Assembly: GCA_003024175.1 (NCBI GenBank)
Contig: MDYQ01000082.1
Location: 39,339 to 103,338, forward strand
DNA: 64,000 nt
Reading direction: 5' to 3'
Origin: Planoprotostelium fungivorum
Taxonomy: Eukaryota; Evosea; Variosea; Cavosteliida; Cavosteliaceae
Shown: piece by piece, positions 8,833-19,695 of the stretch
Layout of the letters: each line of letters begins with the position of its first letter
How positions within the stretch are numbered: position 1 is the first letter of the stretch
Notes under the pieces: generated by a model
What the model was told of the DNA's origin: nothing
What the model saw: only the letters and a program-made list of their open reading frames with translations
The model's database searches: none
Position numbers and translations under genes: made by a program

Positions 8833-11807
8833 TCAGATGCACTTGTTGGTGCCAGGGGTGCACTTGTACTTTCCATCACCCGAGTAGGCCTTGGAGCAGC
8901 AGCCGTTGGTGCACTCTGCGGAGGACGAGCAGTACTCCCATTCACCCTGTCCACCATCAGCCATCATCACTCCCTACCTCTTCACCTTCTTCTGGTCCAC
9001 GAGACACTCGTTGGTGTTCGGGGTGCACTTGTACTTTCCATCACCGGAGAACTTCTTAGAGCAGCAGTGGTTGGCACATTCAGAGGAAGAAGAGCAGAAC
9101 TCCCATTCGCCCTGTTCGAGTCAGCCATGATGATGTTGATGATGTTGATGATGCTGATGATGTTGATGATGTTGATGATGTTGATGATGTCTTCACCTTG
9201 CCACCCGAAGTGGGCTGGGGAGATGCAGTGGTGGGCTGCTGTGTGGGCTGACGAGTGTTGTAGGTGGGAGCTACGGTGAGGGTCTGGTTGCTCTTGCCGT
9301 GGGGGTACACCTTGAAGGCCCAGTCTCCACGGTTGTTGTCAAAGTTGGGGAGGCCGAGTTTCTGGTTGTTACCGTTGCAAGTGAAAGAGCTCGTGGACTT
9401 GACGTAACCGTCCACGGTATCCCACACTTGGACGTCGTAGCTGGTGGGCTGAGTCGATGAAATTTCGATGAGATCTCGTCACCTGAGGGAAGAAGTGCAG
9501 GGGACGGTAACGGTGGCGCCTTGTAGATAGAGCTGTCCACCGTTGTCTTTCAAGATGGACCAAGTATGCTTCTTGCTCTGAACCCACACGAGAGACTACG
9601 ACTGGCGTCAGAACGTGGCGGGTTGTAGATCGACGGCTCACGGCGTCGTTTCCGGTGAGAGAGAGGGCTCTCAAGTTTCCGTCGGAGGCAGATAAACTCT
9701 TTGGGTACATTCCACCCAGGTTCTGTCCCTGCATAAACATACCGATGCCCTTGAAGCGGTAGTAGAGGTTACCTGGGATACGTTAGAATTTGAAATTTGA
9801 ATTTTCACAGAAGGCGGGAAGAGTGAACTCACGGGGGCTGACCCTGGAGAGAGAGTTAGAGGTGATGACGAATGATGACGTCATCGCTCACCAGTTGTCC
9901 CACCACCAGGTGAAGCCGGAACCACCGGAGCCGGTAACGAGGGAACCCCAGGCCCTGATTACGCTTGAGTACGTCTATCTACAACGCGCCGTTCTCACTC
10001 GTTGTGGAGGGTCCATCCAGCATTGTCCTGGAAGGGTGACACGTTTGGACCCTTGTAAGAGGCTCCAAATTCTCCCACCATACAAGGCTTGTTGTACTTG
10101 TTGGTCTGCGGTATAATTAACGTCGACGCTCGAACGTCGACACTCACCATGGCAGGGATGGCAGTGGTGAGCCAGCCAGCAAAATCGGGGATGCTGAGTC
10201 TGTCTCCTCCATCAGCGTACGAGTGGTACTGGATGTAGTCCAAGGTACGATCGATCTGATCACGTGATCAGTCGAAATTTCGGTGAAATTTCACGCACCT
10301 CGTCGCGGTTCTGGTTGAGAGCAAAAGAAGTTGTGACGATGTGCTGGAATGGGTCGGTCGATTTGAAGTAGTTGTACATCTCCTTGGCCCACTGTGCAGC
10401 TTCTCTACAACGAGTCAGTGGCTGGTTGTAGATCAAGTCACGTGATCACCCGGCGTGGCTGGAATAGTTGTCGATCCAATCTTGCTCGTTCCACAGCTCC
10501 CAGGCGAAGACGGCGGAGCTGTAGCCCCATCTAGCGATGGTGTAGCGGTATCTATCACAGTCAATATAAACGATGACGTATTATGACGTGTGATGACGTC
10601 ATCACAGTGAATGTCTGACGCGTTGTAGATGGTATGTCACCTGTTCTTGAACAATTCTTTTCCTCGGGCGTTGGTCCAGACGTCCTCGGGTTTTCCGAGG
10701 GGTCCGCCGTTCTTGGAGTTGTAAGGGCTGTTGTTCCAGTTGGCGTTGACTTTGGTAGAGAAGGTGGGGTGCTGCATGAGTCAGCATGATGACGTGCGAT
10801 GTATAGAGGAGGAGGACAACATGATGATGACGATCACCTGGTTGAAGCACCAGAGGATGCCGAAGCCGAGAGACTCGGCCAGAGCGACCAACTTGTCCAC
10901 GTTGGTGTCTGTTCATCGTCATCGGATGTCCATGCGATGCGATCGTGTCCACGCACCTGATCCTTGGGCAGATCCGTAATCTCCGACACTTCCGCGGTTC
11001 TCTTGAGAGAAGTCATTGAGGTTCATCCACACACGGATGTAGTTGCATCCGTTCTGCTTCAGCTTGGGCATCCAACTGCGATGGACGTGTCAATCATCGT
11101 GACGATATCATATCGCATCGGATGGTGATATGGACATGGAACTCACTCGAAGTAACTGCCGAGGTAGTTGCTTCCAGTTCCCCAGGCCATGTTCTCTCCG
11201 AGAGGCCAGTAGGTGCTACCATCGTGGCTTCTCTCGAAATGAAGGTTGTCCACGCGAGACTTGTAGATGAATCCCAAGTTCTGAGAGGCGACGGCGGTGA
11301 ACCGAATCGAAGAAGAGGCGGTACCTGTGATGGTTCATCTCGATGTCTACATCAGATGGATGTTCACCTGCGGAGTCGGTGGCCTTGACGGTGACGGAGT
11401 ACTCTCCGACCTTGGAGGGAGAGTATCTGCACAACCATTTTCCCTTTCCTCCGAAAGATCCGTAGAAGCAGGGCAGATTGCTAGTGCCATTCACTCCGGC
11501 CTGTAATCGTCGATCAGAGAATGATATCGATCCGATCATACGATATCATACCAAGCTGAAGTAAGCATTGACGGAGATCTTGGAGGGATCGTAAGGGTTT
11601 GAGTAGCTGGTACCCAAATCGAAAGAGAGTTCGACACGGCTGAAGATGGGGACACTCGAGTTGCTGGCTGACACCTGCAAGACATCAGCTACAATGCATC
11701 GGTCGGTGTCCAGTGTGACGGATTCAAAGATGCTAACGAACCTGTCTCGAGAACGAGGCAGAGTGTGCCGCGACAAATAAGAGGGAGAGGATGAGTAGTG
11801 CTCTCAT
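8833..11807 (-). CDS. Secreted clan GH-A glycoside hydrolase (GH5/DUF5060-like) with two C-terminal Cys modules
   Basis: The N terminus MRALLILSLLFVAAHSA is a clear signal peptide. It is followed by an Ig-like domain (phrases FSRVELSFDLG, KWLCRYSPSKVGEYSV) like the DUF5060 domain that precedes some GH-A hydrolases. The catalytic barrel starts around STYWPLGENMAWG and contains NYIRVWMNLND. It has AWELWNEQDW with the acid/base Glu, IQYHSYADG, and CMVGEFGASY with the nucleophile Glu. After the barrel come a beta-rich domain and a Pro/Thr/Gln linker. Two ~35-residue modules then follow (about 8988-9118 and 8833-8940) with spacing C-x5-EC-x3-CC-x10-C. The protein is roughly 750 residues from many exons. 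It is probably an extracellular plant- or fungal-wall polysaccharide hydrolase; mannanase and cellulase cannot be separated by eye. Confidence 0.87.
9127..9190. repeat. GATGATGTT microsatellite in an intron
   Basis: About seven copies of a 9-nt unit (gatgatgtt, one variant with gatgctg) lie inside the intron that separates the Pro/Thr linker from the first Cys module of the glycoside hydrolase. Confidence 0.9.
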
Positions 11808-12094
11808 TCTCGCCGCCTGAGTTATGTTACCTGCTACGGTTTGATTGTAACACTCCGCTGACGATTCCGCCAGTGAATTTTCTGACCCTGTGCCAAACGG
11901 CGGGAGAAAAGAGACGCCTGACGTTATTTGGCAACTTCTAATATCATACTGCGAGTAAGGCAGTCGACTGCTTTCTTTGTCCTCTCCTTAGAGTAGCGCG
12001 CTTGTTCGATTCAGGTTTCACAGAGAGCAGAGCGGAGAGGCGGAACAGAAGGGTCGCAGTTGTGGTGTACACTTTTACCGGCAGCAAAAGAAAG

Positions 12095-12165
12095 TGCATC
12101 CGCCGGGAATCGAACCCGGTTCGCCTGCTTGGAAGGCAGACATCATACCATTAGACCACGAATGC
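12095..12165 (-). tRNA. tRNA-Gly (anticodon TCC)
   Basis: Read on the minus strand, a 71-nt cloverleaf folds. The acceptor stem is GCATTCG with CGGATGC and discriminator A. The D arm is GTGGTCTAATGGTATGAT and the anticodon arm is TGCCTTCCAAGCA with anticodon TCC. The T arm has the GGTTCGATTCC box. There is no intron. Confidence 0.95.
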
Positions 12166-12395
12166 TTGTTGTTCACGTGATCGATTAATACATGGCCTGT
12201 GATCAAATTATATGAGTAAATTGGTTTCCGCGCGTGAAAATAGTATCATATCATTTTATTTGGGTGACATCAGCAACAATGAACGCAAGTTTCAGCTCAC
12301 TGCCAGCTTCTGTAAATAACACTTCATGGCATAAGAAGGGTGATATAAAGTCAAGTCAAGGTTGAAAGAACTCACCTTTTTGAACAGCCAGATGG

Positions 12396-13088
12396 ATGAC
12401 CAAGAAGGTCAATGTGACGGCCAGCAGCAGCAACGGTGATGAAGTCTCTAAATTCCAAGGCAATTTGAGGTGGGTTAATTGACCCCCACGAGACAATTAC
12501 ATGATTCATCTTCTCACAGACAACCCCTTCGATTTGTAGGTCGTGGAAGTGAGTTTGGTAACAACACTCTCGATTTCTGGAGCGAATCTTCTCTCAGAGC
12601 TGCATTGCAAGAGAATCAGGTGTCCACCACTGTGAAGGAGAGGATTCAAAACCTGTCGGCCCACCTCATTCCTACTTCCCCTTCCATCGCAGAGGAGTTG
12701 GATAATGCAGCACAGGAAGGTGAAGATCCAAACATTTTGCATGCATTTCTGACCGACACAGGACTCCATGAAACGAAAGTCCAGCGCCCATCTTCCAATG
12801 TCGTCAATTTCGAGAGCGCTGTCGAGTACGATGCCATCACTCGCCCCGATGCAGAAGTCACCGTCGGTGAAATGGGCGTTGCACCCAGACCCAGTATGTG
12901 TTACCTTCCGTTCATCTCATCTGACGACACAAACAGACATGTTCGCTTCGCTTGTGAGCAGCGTGCGCAAGTTTGTGCCTCCCCCAGCTTTATACTCCCT
13001 GGCGGCCGCCGCGGGTTTCCTCACCCTCTGTTATGGTATCAAGTCTTGGCGACTTTCGAGTGTAGTCAATCTGCTTTCTAGGAGATAA
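12396..13088 (+). CDS. Small protein with C-terminal membrane segment
   Basis: Three exons (introns after 12470 and near 12896-12936) give about 200 residues starting MTKKVNVTASSSN. The middle is mixed helical and acidic, with no recognised domain. Near the C terminus is PPPALYSLAAAAGFLTLCYG, a hydrophobic run of about 20 residues, followed by a short basic tail ending LLSRR. This architecture is that of a tail-anchored membrane protein, which is inference from the hydrophobic pattern. The stop is 15 bp from the convergent ESF2 stop. The start is the first Met in frame with the spliced exon 2. Confidence 0.62.
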
Positions 13089-13103
13089 ATGTAAAGAAAT
13101 CAT

Positions 13104-13989
13104 CTATTCGTCCGTCTCCGTCTTCTGTTTTTTGGTCTGATTGGCCTGATCGACTCTCTTCATGTAGTTCGATCCCTTCTTCTTCTCTTGTTCTAACCTC
13201 CTCTTCAATCGATTCTGTTGTAATCTCTGTTTGTCTGTCGTCCGTTGAGTCGATCGTCATCATTCGTGTCATTTCCATCATCGTATGATGTTTCGATAAA
13301 TCGAAAGGAGGTGTATCTCCTCACCTCCTCCCACGACGTCTGCCATCTTGAATCCCTTCAGATATTTGACGTTCCAGATGAAATCCTGCTCTCTCTTGTC
13401 TTTAGTAAACTGTCGACCCACAGGTGCATTGTTGAGGAAATCTGCCACCTGCAATTCGATCAGGCACGACATCATCATGATCGTGACGACCCACCTTCCT
13501 GGCGACACTCCTCTTCTCGAACTCGACCCATGCCTCTTTGTAATACTTCCTGTTCTTCTGTTTTTGCATGGGCACTTGTGTCATGTGAACTGATTTAACC
13601 TGATGAATTTGAGTGGACGAAGAGATGGAAGGTGAAGATGAAAGACGGACAGCACCAAAGGGACCAGACCAATTGTTTTTGAACCAATTGTAGCCTTTGA
13701 TGAAGCCAGGCAGACGACTGAGATAAACAACTCCTGATTGTGTCTCTTCTGCTGCGACGAGCTTCTTCTCCTTCTTTGGTTTCAATGATACGGTCAGATC
13801 GTCTCCATCGTCTTCGTCATCTTCTGAATCCGAATTTTCCTCCTCTTCTTCTTGTCTTTGGTCAACTTTCTTCCCTGCTTGAGGAGCAGCTGGTTGAACA
13901 TCATCATCAGAATCATCGTCGAAATCGTTGAAGCCTCCTGCATACATCCTCTCCTCTTCCGAGTTGTTGGCTTCATCGTTGTCAGACAT
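13104..13989 (-). CDS. ESF2: ESF2/ABT1-type ribosome biogenesis factor
   Basis: ESF2 (human ABT1) is a nucleolar RRM protein of the small-subunit processome that activates the Dbp8 helicase in yeast. The N terminus is acidic (MSDNDEANNSEEE). The RRM starts at SGVVYLSRLPGFIK and continues through YYKEAWVEFEKRSVARK. The next exon gives VADFLNNAPVG and FIWNVKYLKGFKMADV, the family's C-terminal hallmark. The last exon (frame fixed by a phase-1 intron) gives KQRLQQNRLKRRLEQEKKK and a polar tail. The gene is divergent from the HAD phosphatase at 14099 with a gap of about 110 bp. Family match is strong; subcellular role is by homology. Confidence 0.92.
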
Positions 13990-14098
13990 GTTGAACGTGT
14001 CGCTGTTTCGATCGGAATGATGTGATGTGATGCGAAAGATGGGTTTTAAGGTTTTACAGAACTTTCTCAATTGAACAAATATCCTGCCAACTGACAAG

Positions 14099-15312
14099 AT
14101 GGACCCCCTGCCCTCAAATTTTACCGCTGACAACATCAAACTCGTCGTCACCGATGTGGATGGCACTCTCTTGGGTCCAGATCATCAGCTGAGCGATAGG
14201 ACGGCCAGAGTACTGAATGCTCTTCCATCTCACGTCAGGTTCATGCTGGCCACGGGAAAAACAAAGTGGTCCACGAGGGACATCTACAAGCGAGTAGGTA
14301 GGTAGATGGCTTCCGATTGATGTCGTACATTGTCGAATTCTATGACACTGTCTCGATCTTTGACACTGTACTCTTGAAAAGTCTCACACGTGGAACAGAT
14401 CGCCTCCAGGATAATCCATCCATCTTCCTCAATGGTCTCTTCGTCGTTCACCCCGATGGAACACCTGTCTTTCAGACCACTCTTTCACCAAAGATCGTCC
14501 TCGAGGTAGACGCTGACATCTTCCATCTCTTCCAGATGCTGAGTTGTATTTCAAAAGATGTTGGACTACAGCACATCGGGCGCCGATCGGTTCGTCATCC
14601 TCTATTGCGGAGAGCGCATCGTGGGCTCATCCTTCAACTGGGTCCAGCATCTGGCCGATCTGACACAATTGTATCACGAGCCCATCTGCGAGAAGATCGA
14701 GCACGAAGATTTGAAGAAGATGATTCAAGACACGAGTTTGGCCGTGCACAAGATGATCTTCTTGACTGAGGTGAGGAGTCTGTGAGATGTGATCTGAAGG
14801 ATTGTTTAGAAGGACTCTGGAGTGGAGGTCGTCAGGCAGGATCTACGCCAACGCTTCGAAGGTACTGAGATGGTGAGCCACCATCGCTGTCGATCATCAT
14901 CATTACATCGTTGATCATCTGATTCGAATTTATTCTTCATCTTCATCAGCCTCCTTCTCACGACGAACAGTCTGGTGCTTACGACTCCGTCCAAGCCGTC
15001 CCACAGATGCTGGAGATCGTGCCTATGGGAACTTCTAAAGCGGTGGCCCTGGAAAACATCTGCAGAGAGCTGAACTTATCACCCGACCAAGCCATTGCAT
15101 TCGGGTGAGTCACCCACCGAATCACATCTTAGAGCCAACTCTGAGCCAGAGACGGAGAGAACGACATCACCATGCTGAAACTGGCCGGGTGTTCGGTTGC
15201 AGTGGGGAACGCAAAGCCATTCGTAAAGTCTGTCGCTAAATACGTCGGAAAGAGCAATGGAGAGGACGGCCTGGCCGATGTCTTGTCGAGAATATTTTCC
15301 ATAAATGTGTAG
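14099..15312 (+). CDS. HAD-superfamily (Cof-type) phosphatase
   Basis: The protein starts MDPLPSNFTADN and has the HAD motif I DVDGTLLGPDH with both catalytic Asp residues. Motif II is MLATGKTKWS. The motif III Lys lies in PMGTSKAVALENI, and motif IV is AFGDGENDITMLKLAGCSVAVGN. A Cof-type cap domain lies between motifs II and III. Such enzymes dephosphorylate small phosphorylated metabolites such as sugar phosphates or pyridoxal phosphate; the substrate cannot be read from the sequence. There are about five introns. The coding end lies 50 bp before a 5S rRNA gene on the same strand. Confidence 0.92.
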
Positions 15313-15361
15313 AGGAGCATCACTGCACCGATCATGTAAGAGTCGAGTTAGAATGCAGACA

Positions 15362-15479
15362 GCTACGATCATACCAGACTGAAAGCCCACGAACCCATTC
15401 CGAACTCGTAAGGTAAGCAGTCGTGGGCGATGCTAATACTGTGATGGGAGACCGCACGGGAATCCATCGTGTCGTAGCT
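15362..15479 (+). rRNA. 5S ribosomal RNA
   Basis: This is a 118-nt gene closing on itself (5' GCTACGAT with 3' GTCGTAGC). It has the eukaryotic 5S internal promoter features: CCCATTCCGAACTCG near position 30, then GTAAGCAG, then TACTGTGATGGGAGACCGC and CGGGAATCC. A TTTTT run directly after the gene (from 15479) is a polymerase III terminator. It is a single copy in this window, embedded between protein genes rather than in an array. Confidence 0.93.
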
Positions 15480-15483
15480 TTTT
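15479..15483 (+). terminator. Polymerase III T-run terminator of 5S gene
   Basis: Five T residues directly follow the 5S acceptor stem, as expected for RNA polymerase III termination. Confidence 0.75.
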
Positions 15484-15707
15484 GTTCCTCGCTGTTTCGA
15501 CGCTCTGTACGAGAACTACATCAGATTGAATGGAAGAAACGTGTTGTGAACGGTGATCTGCCGCTGAGATACCATAAAAAGACGGACAAAATTGTCGCGT
15601 TGATGACGTCAACAACGGTTGAATTTCGACGGTGATGTCGTGACACTTTACACAGACTACAAGAACACAAAGTATAATCAACACACGAACACAAGCGAAA
15701 ACAAAAC

Positions 15708-16270
15708 ATGACGTCAGCTGAGAAGAAGGGAAAAGATCTACCACTGCAGGGACTAACGCAAGATGGATGGTCCAACGAAGAGGAGGCAACAACTACCTGT
15801 GCATGTGGAGCCGTCCAAATGGTCGTGGTAAGTTCGCTGCTTTTAACATGCATTCTGAAGATCGTTAGCCTCTGAAAGCGCCTGGTCTAGTCAACACGTT
15901 CGTCTGTCACTGCGCCGACTGCCGAAAGGTCTCAGCGTCCATGTTTGCAACCAATCTGACCACACTGGACTCACACACTCGCTTCACTCGTGGCGAAGAG
16001 AATCTGACCCTCTTCGCTCAGTCACACACGACCACAACTGGACGCAAGATGACGAACGCTTTCTGTCGAACGTGCGGAACCATTATGTACCGCTTTGGAG
16101 AGGTCGCGCCAGGCACAAAGTTTATGCGTGGCGGGCCGATCGACGATCACACGTTGCATGATACGATCTTGAAACCTCAAGTGGAACTGTTTGCAGAACA
16201 TCGAACCGCGTGGGTCACACCAGTGGAAGGATCTGAGCAGGCACACGGTATGGGAACATTTGGAGGATAA
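15708..16270 (+). CDS. GFA/CENP-V-fold zinc protein
   Basis: Two exons (intron 15828-15868) encode about 173 residues of the glutathione-dependent formaldehyde-activating (GFA) / CENP-V fold. The zinc-binding cysteines are all present: CACGAVQ near residue 31, FVCHCADCRK near residue 52, and AFCRTCGTIMYRFG near residue 105. The final part ends GMGTFGG. Members bind two zinc ions; some bacterial relatives are linked to glutathione adduct chemistry and CENP-V to chromosomes, but most protist members are uncharacterised. The start is the ATG at 15708, in a hydrophilic N terminus. The fold is secure; the substrate is not. Confidence 0.9.
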
Positions 16271-16526
16271 AAGCAGGCCGCTTTATGGAAGATTTCGATC
16301 ATTAGAATATTTCAACAAATGAACATGAATATCAAGGGATCTACTATCCAGATTGGATGCATCAAGCCATTGAGAGTCGTGTTAGAGGACCGCAGTGTTC
16401 CCTCTTCTCACTTGTACTTTACACTCATCAACTCGTAAACTGATCGTCGTCACATCAATGGCAACATCATTACACTATCATCAAAACACCATCAAAACAC
16501 CATCATCCACTTGTTACAGATACATT

Positions 16527-19477
16527 CTATTCTCCCATGGCCGTCCTCGACGCAAATCCCAAGCCAGCTCTTCCATTCGAAGTCGCTCCCTTTCTCGTTT
16601 CAGTCTGATGATGATGCAGCAGATCGCGTCTGCACTTCACCTGAGAAGAGCGAGAGAGAGCGTTGCCTCTGTTCATGCCTCCAGAGTGCCACCCGTTCTG
16701 TCTCTGCAATTTGTATGGGAAGCTGCTTCCGCTCGGCTGTCTCTCATCAGTCGATGATCGTATCATGATGGTGTTGTGATGATGGTGATGATGATCGTGA
16801 CGGTGTGACATGCACACTCACCGGTGCCGGTGCTGGTGTTTCGATTCCGTGCAGATTCCTCCGATCTGCCGCTCGATCTCTGTATCTCACCACGGCCCTA
16901 CTCGATTCAGCTTCTCTCCTCGTCTTCCCCCTCACCCCTTCTGCACTGTCTTCTCTTCCTTCGTCCTCAGGAACTGTCGCCTTAATTTCTTGTTGTCAGT
17001 GATGGAAAGCGGGTTCGTTGTAGACGGATGAACTTGCTCCGGCGTTCGATCGTCTCCTTCAGCGTCCAGGCTCTCTTGGTCCACCTCAGCGATGCGTATG
17101 CTGCTCACGTCAATCTACAACCAGCCACGACCGACTCACCGGCGAGATCCGATCTCTATGACGTCACCCACGGAGAGGGGATTCTGCGGTGGTGAATTTC
17201 GATGAAATTTCGCGAATATTTCTACGAACTTTCTTGGGCTCAGACGGTTCCCTGGCCAAGCTGAGGCGAACTCCGTTGAGAAAAGTTCCATTTACACTTC
17301 CATCATCCATCAGCCACCAATAGTTGACAAAGAAGATCTTCTCCCAGAGAATCTTCGCGTGGTTCTTACTGACGTCTGCGAGGGTGAGTGCGGTACGCAT
17401 GGCAGGTTGTAGATGACTCACTCGTGTCGGAGACTACGATGTCGTTCTTCTTGTCTCTACCGATGGTGTAGCATCTAGAGTATTTGTCGTCGTCTGGTTT
17501 CTCTCCGATGACAACGATAGTCTCTGTGCCGTTCTATTCTTAGAGTTAGAACTTGGCGATTCTGATGATGTGATGTTTTCGATCACCTCATCATCATCGA
17601 TCTCGGTCATGATGAGTTTGTAGTTGGCGGGAGATTCTGATGAAATTTCGTCGGAATTTTGTCTCGAAGGGAGCTCACCTGGATGATTTGCCGCATGGCC
17701 TTCATCCACATTATTTGTGCCCGTCATGGGATGCTCCGGTACTTCCAGCAATTTGACGACTCGGAAGACCTGGCGCGTTGTAGTTGACCGAATTTCCGAC
17801 ACATTTACCTGCACTTTGGGGTCCCAATGAAAGGAAGTGTCTTGAAATCTCTCCTCGTTGTAGTACAGGTCAGAATAACCGTCGTAATATAATCCGCAAT
17901 AGCTAGGAATTTTGACCTGATCGTGTGAGGGATGAAGAGAGCGGCAATTACCTCGTTGTTTTCTGTGAGGTTGAGATTGTTGGGGTTCGTCTGGTCGAAC
18001 GGTGAGAAGGATAGAAGAGAAGATGAGTCGATCCATGTGTCACGATGATCATGATGTAAAAAGGATGCGAAGATGTCATGATCAGATGATAAGTCGTGAT
18101 CAGATGATGATGGTACGATCAGATGATGATGGTACGATCAGATGATGATGGTACGATCAGTGTGCGCATCGCAAGTCCATGTCTCGATCACATCGAGATG
18201 CGATCGTCGATCGATGAAACGACATCACATGATTCATGAACCATCTGTCACCTGTTGTAGGGCATCGTTCGAATTCCTCACGTTCGTGATGGTCTGAGAC
18301 GCATTCGAAGTGTTTGAGAGTAGATTGGGAGTTTGACTCAGGCGAGTATTTGATTTCGCATCATCAGCCAGGGAGGCTGTCTGCCCGGCCGGGGCTAACG
18401 TGGAGGGATCATACTGATTGTGTCACGTGACTGGAAACAGAGGAGAGATCTCACCTTAATTTCACCCGAAGCAGTGTACTCTTTTTTGTACTGTGAAGAG
18501 TGAGAAAGGTTCGTGATGGAACATGATGATGTGAAGATGAGTTCACCTCTCTGTGGGTTCTCCGCGGCGAGCCACTTTCATTTCCAGAATCAGAGTCCAC
18601 ACTCTGAGTGGATACCGTCTGCGTCGATGGTCAGAGATGGATGTTGATGATGATGTCACCCTTCTGATCCTCTGGTAACGTGGCTGGCTCAAAACCAACT
18701 CGGGTGGTTGCCAATACATCTCTGAGACCTTCTCTATGTCACATCTCATTCGTGATTGCATCACGATTCACCTCCATGTATTGTTGTATCTGTGGATTCC
18801 AGTGATACCATCTGAAACCCATTCCTCTCTCAAACTTATAGTGAAGGTTGCTCTCTTCATCGTAGCCGTATTCGGTGTCCATTGTAGAAGGATCGAGTTC
18901 GGCGGCATCTGCATTATAGAAGAGGAGTGAAGGATGGACGGGCTCGCAGCTTGAAAAATCAGAGGAAGATGACGGACGATGTTTCACCTCTCCAATGCAT
19001 TTTGAGGTGCTTCTGTAGAGAACGGTCGGCCATCGTTGAAAGCACAGAGCTGTCTCTTATATTCTTCTTCGTATCGATCTTGTTCTCTTTGTTTGCGATG
19101 CAATCTTCAAACATCAGATCCATCACAACGGCTGTTTTCTCAAATCACCTTGCCAGAGGTGATTCTGTGTTCTGATCGGTCTTCAAATCACCATTAGTAC
19201 CGTTCCAGCCCGCTGCCATCGTTGCCGCATTGTTATTAGACCTCCAATCAAACTCCCCATCTCCCTCCATCCTCGCCCTCTTTCTATCTCTCTCGAACAT
19301 GTCCATCGATGGGTCACTTCGATTTCTTCTCAGCTCTCTCGAATCATCCTGAGGAGGCAGGAGATCATTGGTGCTATCTGTTCGATCGAACTGATGGGGT
19401 GATAGATCATTATCACGAGGAGGTGAGGGGAGTGCTGAATGAACCACCCTCTCTAGATGCGGATGCTGCCTGTCCAT
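16527..19477 (-). CDS. AGGF1: AGGF1-like OCRE/FHA/G-patch protein
   Basis: This is a many-exon minus-strand gene of roughly 700 residues. The N terminus is polar with a coiled, charged stretch (QREQDRYEEEYKRQL). It is followed by two aromatic OCRE-like segments (YGYDEESNLHYKFE... and YCGLYYDGYSDLYYNEE). An FHA domain follows, with TIGRDKKNDIVV, then DVSKNHAKI and DDGSVNGTFLNG. After it are VRYRDRAADRRNLHG, a phrase typical of AGGF1 proteins, and a C-terminal segment with NGWHSGG and NGRAGLGF resembling a degenerate G-patch. The order OCRE-FHA-G-patch is that of vertebrate angiogenic factor AGGF1 and its plant homologues, which are linked to splicing or nuclear functions. One intron, near 18040-18240, is long and repeat-bearing. 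Confidence 0.82.
18098..18160. repeat. 19-nt tandem repeat in an AGGF1-like gene intron
   Basis: The unit gatcagatgatgatggtac repeats about three times in direct tandem inside a long intron of the AGGF1-like gene. It is preceded by looser copies. Confidence 0.85.
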
Positions 19478-19695
19478 GACAATCAGAGAGCCGCTGTTTT
19501 TTCAACTCCGGGTGTCACAACTGTCAACGGCAGCCTCAACAACTTGTAGAGGACAATAATTATCCACCCCTCACGTTCTCCTCACTGCATCCTCCACAGA
19601 CTCAACAGACACCATCACCGATAAGACATCGAACACATTCTTGTATTACAACATGAGATCATCGTCATGTGACAAAGACAGACGCTCGAGGACGT

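Noticed and set aside
18040-18240. CRISPR-like repeat array
   Set aside because: The 19-nt units are in direct tandem with no spacers and lie in an intron of a eukaryotic gene.
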